Origin: Symbiodinium microadriaticum
Taxonomy: Eukaryota > Sar > Dinophyceae > Suessiales > Symbiodiniaceae
Length of the DNA: 64,000 nucleotides
NCBI GenBank assembly: GCA_001939145.1
Contig: LSRX01000478.1
Location: forward strand, 465,505-529,504
Direction of reading: 5' to 3'
The notes under the pieces were generated by a model that worked only from the letters and a program-made list of their open reading frames with translations, did not search any database and was not told the DNA's origin. Below are positions 8,835 through 20,089 of this stretch, one piece after another. The number at the start of each line of letters is the position of its first letter. Position 1 is the stretch's first letter. Made by a program: the position numbers and the translations under genes.

Positions 8835-9087
8835 TTAGCAGATACCATTTCCATTTTCTAAGGTTAGGGATTTCGGGTTGGGGAATATGGTTTTTCTATG
8901 AGTGTGTTGGTGTATGGAGTTTAGAGTGGGGGTTTTCTATGGGGTGGTGTATGGTTCCTTAGCATGGGTTCTATCATATGGGTCTTACTATGGTTATTTT
9001 GGTGAGGTTAGGGTTGAGGTATAGGTTGTTATGGTTTGGGTGCTAGGGGGCGGGGCATGGTTAGAAAATGGAAATGGTATCTGCTAA
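8835..9087. repeat. Perfect 27-bp inverted repeat, 199-bp loop
   Basis: TTAGCAGATACCATTTCCAT... at 8835-8861 is the exact reverse complement of 9061-9087. The loop is G/T-rich and unlike families A-H. It lies in the small contig between two Ns. Confidence 0.85.
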
Positions 9088-9221
9088 CTTATAGGGGCCA
9101 CTGGCACGTCGGAATTCGGAGCCACAGGGCGGAAGTCGAGAACCAGGACGTCACAATTAGGGCCTGTGGCTGTCGGCTTCAGCTTCGTCCGTCTCCTGGT
9201 CTCCCGCTTTCGTTTTTTTTC

Positions 9222-9411
9222 GGTGAGGTTAAACGCTTCCTGCTGGGTTCACTCCTCGAGGTTTTCGTCTTGAGTACAGCGTTCCTGCCGGCCGGATTCA
9301 CTCGTCAGGGGTGTTGCGTCTTCTCGGGTAAGAGGTTCCTGCTGGATTCGCTCCTCGAGGTTTTCGTCTGGGGTAAACGGCTCTCCTGGGATTCACTCTC
9401 TGGTGCTTTCT
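9222..9411. repeat. Imperfect tandem repeats, about 50-65 bp
   Basis: TTCCTGCTGGGTTCACTCCT and CTCGAGGTTTTCGTC recur three times with variation. Confidence 0.6.
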
Positions 9412-9453
9412 TGCAGTATTGGAGGAGGCTCGTGATGCCTCATGTTCTGGTGA

Positions 9454-9891
9454 ATGACATCAGCGTGCTTTTCCATCATAATCTTCAAGTGGGGGGTTTT
9501 CCCCAATGGCCTCTGGGCCAGTGCCGTTTTCTACCTCAGCGACTTGACAGGGCTCCAGACAGCGGACAGCATGTTTGCGTCGGCCTGCGCACTAGAATGC
9601 ATTGTCGTCACTGTCCCCGAGCAGGCAGTGCAACGGGCAGAGGCGGGCTTGCTGCGGCCTCAGCGGAGTTGCGGGCGTCTCGCCGTTTTCTGCAGTGTCG
9701 CGGAGCGCTGCTCTGTGCTGCTCTCGTGGTATCTCGTGGTGAGCCTATGCTATGCTGCAACAGAACGAGGGGTCTTCATCTCTTCATCTCCTACACGGAA
9801 ACGTCTCATTTGGAAAGGGCAGAAGGCAAGCGCAGTGACAGGATGGCAGTTGAGACAGGTTTCCTATCGTCCTTGGCAGAGTTGTCAGTGA
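9454..9891 (+). CDS. Unassigned open frame (145 codons)
   Basis: Open from 9454 with stretches such as LTGLQTADSMFASACALECI. An overlapping frame (9036-9902) is longer but more repetitive. I see no family motif and no splice evidence; 9088-10285 has no other recognisable content. The whole piece is bounded by single Ns and may not belong at this place in the genome. Confidence 0.22.
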   Translation: MTSACFSIIIFKWGVFPNGLWASAVFYLSDLTGLQTADSMFASACALECIVVTVPEQAVQRAEAGLLRPQRSCGRLAVFCSVAERCSVLLSWYLVVSLCYAATERGVFISSSPTRKRLIWKGQKASAVTGWQLRQVSYRPWQSCQ

Positions 9892-10286
9892 CAGCACGGT
9901 GACGGCACGGAGATCCCCATTCCTGTTCTGCTACTTTCTCCCTTGTAGTAGCGCTGCCATGTTTGCATTGGCGTCTAGCCTACTTTTGGGTGCAGTCGCA
10001 GTGGCAGTACGATATCATACGAGATGCCTAAAGAGTGGTGTTCTAGCCTCCTCAGGGTTGCGTGTCACCCTTGAGGTTTAGGGTTTCGCAGGCTTCGTAG
10101 CCACAGCGTTTTGCTAGCACCTGCTTCTGTCACGTGGTTTCAGATGTGTTTGTAGGACTTAGTCAACTTCGTCGCTCCTCTGCTGCTCCCTGCGGGCGGT
10201 GAGGCCGGTGAGCTTTCGGGTCGACCGGAGCGAGGCGCGGGGCGTCTCGGCTCTCAGGGTCGCTCAGTGGGAGGGCCCTGGCCAGN

Positions 10287-10794
10287 TTCTGGATGAACCT
10301 CGCCATGGCTTTAAAGCGCTTGGAGTGACCCGCAGGCACACGAGGGAAACAAGCAGGCCGCGATGATAACTGGTGCCGTCACCACCCAGGCCCCCGGGAG
10401 GATCCAAAAAGTATAGATCCCCTAATTTGGTCGGGACCCTAACTACTAAAGGGTACTTTGTAGGAACCCCCCTATAAAGGGATCTACTTTTTGGATCCTC
10501 CCGGGGGTCTGGGCAAGGCCGTTCTCGCACTTTGGCTTTCCAGCCAGGCGAAGTCAGGGATCGAGAAGGCACTGCTGGGTCTCGCTCGGGCACACCCGCC
10601 TGGTGCAAGCTGAAGAACTTAGAGGCTGAGTAGGTGACCTTCAACCTTTTGGGGCTTATATAAACCTACTATAATTCGGAAGGTTAACCTTTTTTGGGGC
10701 TAAGGTACTCGGCCCCTAAGAGAAGCTCCCGGAGCCTCATACCTGAAATCCCTAAAACTACCTAGGGAGCCCCAAGGCCCTTTCTTTAAGGACT
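10287..10794. repeat. 508-bp exact duplication, copy 2
   Basis: Same sequence as 8276-8783, including the family A intron (at about 10384-10514) and both exons (10318-10389 and 10518-10613). Confidence 0.9.
10318..10613 (+). CDS. Second copy of the two-exon fragment at 8307
   Basis: Sequence identical to 8307-8602, so the same GC-AG phase 0 intron model applies (intron 10390-10517). It is probably an assembly duplicate, not a paralogue, because a real duplicate of this age would be unlikely to end exactly at an N. Confidence 0.4.
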
Positions 10795-10857
10795 CAGAAG
10801 TATTGGAGGTTTAACCACGGCTTTGATTTGGAGGGTCGCCCTGCAACTGACAAACAA

Positions 10858-10894
10858 GCATACGTACATGCATGCATGCATACATACATACATA

Positions 10895-10933
<39 letters not shown>

Positions 10934-10950
10934 GCATGCATATGTACATA
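10858..10950. repeat. Compound microsatellite ACATGC / GT / AT
   Basis: TACATGCATGCATGCATACAT followed by (GT)n and (AT)n. Similar compound tracts lie at 35803-35850 and 57055-57115. Confidence 0.9.
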
Positions 10951-11694
10951 GAGACATGTATATCTTCCTGTTTCGCCCTGGCATCAGGCCCAGATCTCTC
11001 TGCTGAGGACTCTACATTCAGGGTGTGGCGGTGTGTGCGTTGATATCGGAGTTTCGGTTCCGGCTGCGGGGTTGAGGGCTCAAGTTCCAGGGCTTGGGCT
11101 CTGAAACTGTCATGAAACCGCAGAAACATTTTACAAGCAACTAGATAAGATTGCAAAACAGGGTTTGGGGTTTAAGGTTTCGGATTTAGAGTTAAGGGTG
11201 CAGGCTTTAGGGTTTGTGGCATAACGTGCAGACGTTGGGGGATACTTCGGAACTGGCTTCGGGTTTGGAACCTATTTTCAGTTTGCTGGGATTTAGGGTT
11301 TAGCGTTAGGGTGTTTGGTTCAGCTTGGGTTTAGGGCGAGGGGAAGAATAGCTTTAGTTTTCCATGTGGTGGCATATCTTGTAGATAGAGTAGGGGTTTA
11401 CATGGGTATATGTTAGAGGTTGTCGTGAGTGTACGGAGGGCTCCTTACAAGAGTTTGTAAATGTGCATTTTGGGGAGTTGAATATGATTGTAGGGCAAAC
11501 TAGTAGTAACGGTCTCTGAAGCAAGCCGGAACAATCAATAATCAACTTCCCTTATGGGCCCTATGTGGCTAAACTGATATACCCCAAGACCTTCTATTTC
11601 ATCAGGCCCCCGGGAAACCTGAACAGAACCTTTTAAGCGACCCCTCTAATGGCTCATGACCCTATAGTACGAATATATGGGTCGGAAGAGCCAG

Positions 11695-11783
11695 CAACAG
11701 TATTCCCCGGGACGGTCCGCATGACAAACATATTTAAATATACACCGAAGCCCTATTCTAGTTTTTAAGGCCCCTATGTGAGC
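11695..11783. mobile_element. Family G element, degenerate
   Basis: CCCTATTCTAGTTTTTAAGG then CCCCTATG at the right end. The left end is weak. Confidence 0.5.
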
Positions 11784-11784
11784 T

Positions 11785-11985
11785 CAATCATCATGGGACT
11801 TGGTAAGTAACACGTTTAAGGAGCTAGCCCGGCCAATATGAGGGTACGGAAAGGATTCTTTAAGGGTTTAGGGTACTTTGGGTACTTGGCAAGTAAGGTT
11901 ACAAGTACCTCGATTGGGGTTATAGGTGGTTAGAAGCATATTTGCCTGATATATCACCCTCGTTACTAAGTCCCATGACCTCTAA
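11785..11985. mobile_element. Family B element, expanded and diverged
   Basis: CATGGGACTTGGTAAGTA left and TACTAAGTCCCATGACCTCT right around GGGGTTATAGG. An internal GGGTTTAGGGTACTT insert enlarges it. Confidence 0.65.
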
Positions 11986-13147
11986 GTAATAGTAAATGCA
12001 GAGTTTAGCGTTTGGGGGGTTCATGGTTTAATGGTCTGGGACGGTGTTGATGTAGCGTTTTTAGGGTTTATGAAATGCATGTTGTAATATCCTTAATATC
12101 ATAGTGAATATCTGTTAAAGACACTGATTCCTTGCTATGACATGTTTGCCTGAACTCACAAGAAACCGGCTGACGGTGTCAGCTTTCGCTTCGGAAAATT
12201 GAATCCAAGCCCAGGGGTGCATGCGCCAGATTGTCTGTGGCTTGCGGGCTTTACGGTTTCCTGCTGTCAGAGTTCAAGACTTTAGGATTCAGGGCTTTCG
12301 TGCTTCAGCATGTATGGGTTGGGCCCTAAACCCTAAACCCCTAAACCCTAAACATTGACTCTTTTTGGGGGTTTCGGGCTAAGGGCCTTGGGGTGTCAGG
12401 GTTTCTGGGTTAGGCGGACCGGTTTCGGGACTTAGGCATGTCGGGGCACCCAGATCCTTACTGCTCGGGCCCTCAAACAAAGTGCCCCCTGTTGTAAAAG
12501 AGTCCTCAGTCCTCAGATCCTTCTAACCTAGGGCTTGCAGGTGTGCCCGGTACAAAGATGCCTCTCAAAAGGAGGTATGACCTCAAAAAATACTTACATA
12601 TCTTTTTGGTTGTTACAGTACCTGGGTTATTCGTTTAGTAGGTCGTCCCGCAACATTATTGGGCTTCTTGTTCTCAGTTTGTACATAGTTCCGAAGTCGC
12701 ATCGGCTTCTTTGGCTCCAGCTGGGAATGCGTTTGCGAGCACATGTGCCAGAAACTTCTCCATAATGCCAAGAATTACGCATACGAAGAAAGGTCTAGTT
12801 TTGGGTAACCCTAAACCCTAAACCCCAAACCCTAAACCCTAAGCCCTAAGTTTTAAGATTTACGTTCGGGCTCCTTCTTTGCCACTTCACAGCTTCTTCG
12901 CCAAAAGGGGGCGTCGGGCTTAGGTTGGACACTGCTCCCTGCTGCCTTCCACCCCAGACCCCTGGCAAGATGTACGTCCAATGGAGGACCGGGTACCATT
13001 GGGAGCATGTAACCCCAAAGCCCGAAGACAAAAGCCTAAACCCCAAACCCCTACGGTTGAAGCGAAAACTCCGAAACCCAATGCCAAACCTTTCGAAACC
13101 TTAACCCTAAATCTCAGAGCAGCAAAGCCTGAAGCCCGAAGCACTAG
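11986..13147. other. Repeat-poor spacer with short telomere-like tracts
   Basis: C-strand CCCTAAA tracts at 12325-12350 and 12805-12850 are the only clear repeats. A weak frame near 12535-12640 and another at 12981-13140 are not convincing. Nothing else is recognised. Confidence 0.4.
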
Positions 13148-13248
13148 CCCAGACCCCCGGGAGGATCCCATAAGCGGGGTTCCTATAAAGTACGCTTAGT
13201 AGTTAGTAGTTAGGGTCCCAAATTAGGGGATCTACTTTCTAGATCCTA
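13148..13248. mobile_element. Family A element cut by a contig join
   Basis: CCCAGACCCCCGGGAGGATCC start and GATCTACTTTCTAGATCCT near the right end. The terminal CCCGGGGGTCTGGG is missing where the N at 13252 occurs. Confidence 0.8.
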
Positions 13249-13252
13249 AACN

Positions 13253-13602
13253 GCGGAGGACTTTGGCGGGGCTGCGCAGAGAGCGAGGCCTGTGCCCGGC
13301 ACGGGCACGGGAACGGCGGAGAAGCGGCCCGCGGCGGAAAGAGGCTCTCTGCATCTGTCTGAGCAGGCTATTTAGACATAAATAACGGGGGGTGCCGACT
13401 CGCACACACTTTGGTTGGAGAGCTCCTAAAAGTCGGAGTCCCAGAGAAAGAGAGCGGCCTCTCAGAGGTGCCAGTCCCACGGACATCGACCTCGAGGACG
13501 GACGGGCTGGGCTCTGCCTCTCTCTGTCTGAACTGCGTGTAATTGGGCTGAAGCTTCCAGGGCGCCGAGGGGGAGTACCAAGAGGATTTCGAGGATGAGT
13601 GA
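13253..13602 (+). CDS. Two-exon C-terminal gene fragment with GC-AG intron
   Basis: From the contig edge, 13253-13366 reads 38 codons (starts AEDFGGAAQRARPVPGTG, ends GSLHLSEQ) and is followed by a GC donor at 13367. Exon 13561-13602 starts after TTCCAG and reads GAEGEYQEDFEDE then TGA. Both junctions are phase 0. The intron (13367-13560) has no A-H element. The product has an acidic tail; no family is recognised. The 5' part is lost at the N. Other frames across 13392-13598 are open but do not fit the acidic C-terminus. Confidence 0.42.
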
Positions 13603-15037
13603 GCGAGTCACGAATCCCGGGGGGTGAATGCGGTTTTCCCATGATATGCTGAATTTATACCTCATGCTCTCCAACTGCAGCCCATGCATCTGATGTGGAG
13701 GGCACGCGCCAAAGCACGGTCCTGCGAGTCAATGGAACCCGGCAGGTTTGTCTCGCGCACCTCCCTTCGATGGCCATTAAAGGCTTTAGGCCCTTTAGGC
13801 CCTACTCCGGGATCTGCTTTAGGCAGCCCAGAGTAGCGCTGAGCATGGGAAGGCTCTGCGTGAAGAGCGCGGGCTTCCGAATTGAAGCTTAGATGCTCTG
13901 CTCGAGCGAAAAAAACCTTGGGAAATGGATCGCTGCAGCTGAAGAGATCAGCATGCGATGAGGGTGTGTAAAGCCTATGCTGATTTGAGTGTGGGAGCCA
14001 ATACTGCGCCGGAGCTGCGCGGCAGTGATGCCTTGGCTTGACCCTGCATGTCGGGCAGCGTTTCGACACGACCGAGGCTCCTTTTCATCGCAGGTCCACC
14101 ACTGCAAGAAAACTCAAGACAACAGAGCCGCGGAGTCATATCAAAAGCCAGCCACGGAGCGTTTGACAGACACCGTCGAAATTGTTCGACGCGTGGCCAG
14201 TTTCTGTGCAGTTTCTATTTGGCTATATTGTCGGTTGATGCTTAGTGGAATCGTTGGGTCGTGCCTTAAGGAACGGGTCTCTTGGCAGCAATAAAGATGG
14301 AACATCCAAATCCAAGCGCAACAGCAACTACGCAGTCCTGCTCCGAATTGGAGCAGCATCAACCCTTGCGCATGAGCCGTGTTCGCTGCTTCGCAAGAAT
14401 CTAGCGGGTCGAGATGCTTTTCCGGGCGTCGCTGCCTCACAGCATGGCTCCAATCAGGACTTTGTCCAGACTGACAACAGCCGTGGACATGTTGGCCGCG
14501 CTTGCACTGTCGACAACGGATGGACTGACCATCAACACCCGGCGCATGCGACCGCCACCCAAGGGGACAAGACAAGCGCACTTCGACCATCATTTCGCAC
14601 GCTGCCAACTAGCTTTCAATAAGGGACGGCAACGACCCTCGTGTGCAGAGCTAAACGACAGCACCAACTCGCGCTTTTCTGTGCCTCTCCTGCTTGGACG
14701 CGGAGCCCTGGCCTCGCAGCACGGGCCTGCAGGTCGCGCGCACCGCGGGCGGATGGTGGCCTGCTGCGATGGCGGCTCTGATGGCCGGCCCGTGAGCTCG
14801 CTGCGGCACGTGTGGAACGTGTCCCAGGCATTCGCGCTCTGCCCGCACAGACCCTTCCTTGCAAGTCTCCTTTACACTTGACTGCGCTCTCCTGCGTTTC
14901 TGGGTGTGTGCCCGGCGCCGAGTCTCACGGACTTACACTCCCGTGCGATACGCGACGGGCGAGGGCGAGGTGGAGGCGCGGCGTGCCGCTCCACCGCAAA
15001 CAGCTCCCGCCTTCACAACTGCACAGCGCCTCGTCTC
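13603..15037. other. GC-rich region without a clear gene
   Basis: Several overlapping open frames exist on both strands (for example 13989-14294 and 14414-14881), but none has recognisable motifs or consistent splice sites. Composition matches the decayed coding region that follows, so old gene or transposon debris is likely. Confidence 0.35.
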
Positions 15038-16075
15038 TGCAGCCGAAGCCGCTTCCCTCGATGGGGTTCCCCATGCATTCCTGCTCACCTGCATGTACGG
15101 CCTTGCCGTGCTGCAGCTCATTGCCGATCGCGATGCAGGAGCTGCGAACTCGCTCCGGTCCCACCTGCCGAGCTCCACCGCCGCTGGGACCTTCCGCCAT
15201 GGAGCTTGGCCTGAGTTCCTGCAGCTCGCATCGGCTTCCGCCTCCCGACCTCGCTGCTCACGCCGCGGGCCACGGCCCTTGTGCACATCGGCGAGCTGTC
15301 GAGCCACTTGCACTGGGCACCTTCGCATTGGGTCCTCGGGCGCAAGCCGCGACTTGCGAATCCTTGTCGACGAGGGCGACACACAGCATGCTCCGACAGC
15401 ACCCTCGTCGGCGATGTCCTTCGGCGCCTCGTTGGCCGCACGTTGCCATGGCGCGCCCCTCACCAGAACCCTAAACCCTGAGCACCGCTAGCGCCGAGGC
15501 ACAATTGCCATTTGCCCGTGCTTTGCATGCAAAACTGTGTCCTTTCCGTCGCTGTCGGGGCTTTCGGGACCCTGTGTCCCGAAAGGCCATGCTTGGTGCC
15601 TTGCTGGGTCACCCTGCTGCGCAAGCACCGCTTCCGTTTGCCCGCCAGATGTACGGCATGCACAGCACTTGCACGTGGGTGAACAGCTCAGGCCGCAGCC
15701 ACCTTGTCGCTCAAGGCGAAGGGCGAGAGCAAGAGGTTCTTGTGAGACCATCTTCATTTTCTTCGAAGACACATATGTCGTTGCGCTCTCAGAACGGGGA
15801 ATTTAAGCGAACTGTGCGATGCCTTCCGCTTCGTGGCGACATGCCCATGTTGAGCTTAACCGTGGCAACGCCCGCCTTGGAATGTGGCTGGAAGGAGCCG
15901 CCTGGCATCATCTGGCATCGCCGACATGCAGCCAGCCGCGACCTTGCTCTTCATAGCGACCGCGCACAACGGCACAATTCACAAGTGCTTGCTTCTGTTG
16001 GGTGCAGATGCCCTGTTGCGGCGTTGCTTGACACACATGCCTACTGGGTTTCTTGGCTGACACGCTCCCCCTGCT
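15038..16075 (+). pseudogene. Ankyrin-repeat-like remnants
   Basis: Three segments in different frames resemble the ankyrin helix pair. They are DGVPHAFLLTCMYGLAVLQL (about 15057-15125), HLRIGSSGASRDLRILVDEG (about 15316-15375) and TLLFIATAHNGTIHKCLLLL followed by GADAL (about 15943-16015). Ankyrin proteins are abundant in dinoflagellates. Spacing and frame changes could reflect introns or decay; I favour decay. No start, and no complete consensus TPLH repeat, is present. Confidence 0.4.
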
Positions 16076-17783
16076 GGGGAACAGGCGCCCGCATGTGAGG
16101 ATGGAGCGGCTGCAGGAAGTTCTGATCTCTCAACACTGTTTGCCGACCCTCACCAAAGTCTCGTCCCTTGCTGCCTTCCCAGGTTGGGTGGCACTCTTTA
16201 TCCTTTTTTTGGGTCAAGCCACACATTATGTCTTTCGATTTTGACCAGGACGAAGGGTCATGCTCCAGCAAGCAGTACGCATCGCTCTTGGACCATGTGG
16301 CGGCTTCTGGGCGAAGTCCAGCAATATGACTACCCATGTATTTGCAAGGACACTGACAACTCGTAGCTAAGAATGACAGTGCGTGGTATGCCAGAGAATG
16401 TGTGAGGTGCCAAGGGTCGCATTCCATGCCATGCGGGCATCTTCCATCTCAGCGAAACCCGGCTCCGTGCTAGTCCACCCGTCTCCCCGCCGCGTGAACC
16501 ACGCCGTGCTTGCGGGCGACGTGCTTGCACCGTAGCCGTAGGTTGCCGGTCGCTAGCTGTCACCCTTGCCTTCCGAGCTCAGGCACCTTCGGCAGCCGGA
16601 ACAAAAACACCTCGAAAAAAAGATACACGGGAAGCGATCAAGAATCGCATAATCATATGTTCAACAGAAAAAAGTTACTGGCCCAGGCTGCTTGCGCATA
16701 TGTAGTTGCGGAGACTAAGGCAGATACAGGCGCAATTTAATGAAACATTCCACCTCGTGCTAGAGTTTGCAGAGCATTCGGGTCGAGGACGCAGTTCACT
16801 GTCAGAGAGGGCCAGATATGAATGACGGTAGCCAGGGGATTATCTTCTTGAAGCCGGAGCTTGCCCAAACTGTGCAACCGTGGATTTGCGGTGTTGGGCA
16901 TTTTTGCTTTAGCAAACAGAGATAGTGATCAGACACGAACTACCACACTCCAGATTGCAACTGCCTGGTACCATCCCGGCCAAAGTCAACGACATAGAGC
17001 AGTGAACCCGATGGCATCCGCGATTTCCTTCGCGACGGACAGTTGGTTTGATTGTTTACCCAGACTCGAGTCACTGAGACGCCGTGACGTAATGATGAAT
17101 GTTTCTTGTGTTGACATACACCTGTGTCGAAGTTAAGTTATCATCAAGAGGGACAAGCGAAAGAGCCGCGCAAGCCTGCCCACCATGTCTGGTGAAAGAC
17201 GACATGAAGAGCGGGCTCAGGACACCAAGCGGTCGGTTGTGGGTGCCAGTTCATGATCTCAGGATGCCATAGCCCGTACCTAAATGGATGAGAAGCACAA
17301 GACTCCTATGCGATGCCTCTGCATATGAAACATGCACGCCGAACGGTAGGCCCATTGAAGATTTGCTGCGAAATGCACGGAACCACAAGGCAGCACGCGC
17401 AGGAATGCATATACTAGCTGCACTGGCAGAGCTTTCGCGACCAGATTCTCAACTTGGTGTTTTGGACGTGGGCGGTTTGCCGCGGAACTGCACCAGCACA
17501 GATTTACCTGGACACCACATCCGCATTGCAGGCCCTCGTAAGCTTACACTCCGGTGGCTCTTCACTCAGGAAGCAGTAGCTGCTTTTGGATGGCCGTTCG
17601 TGTACTCCCGAACCCGAAGTTCCGAGCCCATGATGGATGAATTGCATGACTCGAAGGTGCGGGAGTTTAGTGCAACCTTCAGTAGTACCCGAGCAGCAAT
17701 TTGCCCCCTTCCCCATGTCGATTTGGGGCATCTGATTGCCAAACCCAGTCCTTGTCTCATGTCGCGAGCGCTGAAAATTTGAG
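16076..17783. other. No supported gene
   Basis: Moderate-complexity sequence. The longest open frame (17288-17782, + strand) lies just upstream of the reverse transcriptase remnant and might be its diverged N-terminal part, but it has no motif I can recognise. None of the A-H elements is present. Confidence 0.35.
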
Positions 17784-19446
17784 TTGGCGGTGCAGCGGGG
17801 GCATTCATCGCTCGTGCGCTGCGGCACCAGCCAACCTGCACAGTCTGCCCCGTTTGGATGGAGCATGCGCGAGCAATTGCCCTCCTCACGTCCTTTGCGA
17901 ATGTGTTGGCTGATGGTCGAGCCCCGAGGGGATTACGTGCATACTTTGGTGGGGCCAAAGGGACTGCCCTCCGCAAGCTCAACAAGACCACAGGGGAGGA
18001 GGACGCGCGTCCCGTGTGCACGGGCGAGGTGTTTCGCAGATGGGTTGGCCAGGCTTTATTAAAGATCGACCTGTACTGCGCACACATCTTCGGCCACATG
18101 AATTAGCAGTTGGTGTCCCGGCTGGGGCTGCAGCGATGCCACACCTGTTGCGCCAATGGAAGCAGGAATGCGCGGGTGACACTGACCAGCTATGCTTATT
18201 GTATTACCAGAGTAACGCTTACAACGTTATCGACAGGCACACCTTCCTCACACGGATGGCTGAGGTTGCACGAGGTTTGGAGCGGTGGTTGGAATATGTT
18301 TACTCCACTGACTTCCCACAAAAGTCTTGTACAGGGATGTGGTGATCGACTCATGCGACGGTCAACAAGGATGTCCCCTCATGACCGCATGTCATGCACT
18401 GGCTCACCGCCTTCTTGCACTTCATCGGGAGTCTCGTGGTCTCGTTCGACCTCCTGCAGCCACGGCAGTGAGACTACCCGGTTTGTCACCCCCAGCCTAG
18501 CTGGACATGGCCCCATGCTTTGCCGATAATGGCCTATTGGCAAGTCCATCAGCTGAGGTCCTTCGCGCGAAGCAGCTGCAGCTGGTCCGCATCATCAGAT
18601 CAACTTTGTTCCTGGTTTGGAAGATGGATGCTCTATCAGTGGTGCTCGAGATGTTAAAGTCCTCATCACCTATGGGTTCGGAACCTTTTGTGCCGACTTT
18701 AGCCGGAAGTTTGGTGACAAACAACACGTTGCGGTGAGTGCGGTTGGTCAGCCTCCAGATGCACAGGTTGGAAGCAATCTCCTACGCCACTGCTGTAACG
18801 CTCCACGGGTGTGCTACCTTAGCCGCACCACTCCGGCCAGGCATTGTCTCCACGAGCTTGGTCGACTTGACATTGGCGTTCAAGCAGTCTTCGAGGACGG
18901 CTTTAGTTTGTTCGCTTGGAGTCTTGGTGTGGGGTTGTCGCACCCGTGTTCGGCCCCTTGTCGCCGGTGCCAGTACCCATACAGTTCCGTTGAGCAAGCT
19001 GTGTCGGCTCCAAGGACGCCGTTGCACTTAGCCTGTGGCAATGGGGCCCTTGCATACCCTTCCGTGCCATTGCATCTTTGCTCTCTCAATTCGTATGGTG
19101 TGCGCCACAGAGCGTGGCCACAGTGCTTTACTTGTGTTGCCAGTTTTCCGTACGTGTGTTGAATTAGGGCTCGAGCAGCCTGGTGTAACAAAGCACAACA
19201 CCCTGCCGCTGGCGTCGCGGCACCGCTGCAAGCGGCTGCGCGCGCTGGCTGGGTGCAGAGCTGGTCCGGGATGCTCGCTGTTGTTGCGATGCGAGCCTAC
19301 GCAGCTTCCCTGCTAGAACTCCCGCCCGCCGGTGAGGCCTGCGTCGCGGGTGAGGCGCCGGAATTGAACGAAATCCTTGCGGATGTGCGGGGCAGCCTCC
19401 CCCCGACGATCAGCCGCTTGCCGGCGCCACCCTCACACGCTGCCTG
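17784..19446 (+). pseudogene. Decayed reverse transcriptase of a dinoflagellate retroelement
   Basis: Successive frames spell out an RT. ARAIALLTSFANVLADGRAP...DARPVCTGEVFRRW comes first (about 17848-18050), then LRPHELAVGVPAGAAAMPHL...YYQSNAYNVIDRHTF (about 18085-18330). These are followed by DGQQGCPLMTACHALAHRLL (about 18360-18420) and APCFADNGLLASPS (about 18507-18550). A connection-like part LLRHC...RVCYLSRTTP (about 18781-18840) and a C-terminal block AGWVQSWSGMLAVVAMRAYA...LPPAGEACVAGEAPEL (about 19246-19370) complete it. The catalytic FADD is FADN. There are at least two frame changes and an in-frame TAG at about 18498. Part of the domain before 19.2 kb appears deleted. Not a functional enzyme. 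Confidence 0.7.
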
Positions 19447-19797
19447 AAACTCGCCGTAGGCCGTAGCTGTTGCACTGGGACCGCGTGGACGGCTTCAGAA
19501 AGGTGCGTGGGGGAGAAAAAAAAAAGAGAAAATATTTGTTCAAACTAGCACCAACGGCTGGGCTCGAATGCGCGCCCACTTTCGACAACAAGTTGTTGTG
19601 TCGAAGAAACCGCACATCTTCCATGGAAATAGGAACTTGTGCAAGTTCACGGTGAAACTTCCAGTGAGACTGACGAAATTCGTTGCAGGAATTGTGGATA
19701 ATACTCCCGATCTTGTAATGCTGCAATTATCTGTGCAGAATACGCCAGGTCATCCTGCAATACTTTGGGATAGACCTGGGTCGCAGCATGGCAAGAC

Positions 19798-19833
19798 AGC
19801 CATTTTGGCTCAAGTTTTGGCTCAAGGCTCAAG
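19798..19833 (+). other. Three tandem relict spliced leaders
   Basis: AGCCATTTTGGCTCAAG (19798-19814) is followed head to tail by TTTTGGCTCAAG (19815-19826) and GCTCAAG (19827-19833). The dinoflagellate spliced leader ends in this sequence. Nested, progressively shortened copies are the signature of mRNAs that were reverse transcribed, re-inserted and trans-spliced again (known from dinoflagellate cDNA recycling). Confidence 0.85.
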
Positions 19834-19877
19834 TGTTTTCTCTGACTTGTGTAGTTTCGGGCGGGGTAGGCCTGCTC

Positions 19878-20089
19878 ATGGAAGCTGCGCGGCTCCTCCT
19901 GGGCGCCTTCGACTTGGAGGCCGCCCACGACCCGCACCGAGGACTCCTCGTCCTTCGTGTGGCAGACGTCGAAGCCGCCGGCGGGGCTCTTCAACTTCCC
20001 TCCCCGCCGCGCTCCCCCTCTGCCTCCCCGGTGCGCTCCCAGAGCAGCACCTCCCGTTCCCGCAGCCGCAGCTGGCGCCGCTCCCCGGC
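19878..20089 (+). CDS. 5' part of a retrogene encoding an Ser/Arg-rich protein, truncated by gap
   Basis: The first ATG after the relict leaders (45 bases downstream) opens a GC-rich frame beginning MEAARLLLGAFDLEAAHDPH. It continues through ...RGLLVLRVADVEAAGG... into a proline/serine stretch and SSTSRSRSRSW, then runs into Ns at 20090. The same frame is open upstream to 19788, but the leader-to-ATG spacing favours 19878. The SR-rich segment could suggest an RNA-processing or signalling protein; that is composition only. An intronless start is expected of a recycled cDNA. Confidence 0.5.

Noticed and set aside
18960..19060. Ankyrin repeat (TPLHLACGNGAL) in the + strand
   Set aside because: It sits between the RT connection region and the RT C-terminal block in a decayed retroelement; a single match of this length is better explained by chance in a shifted frame.
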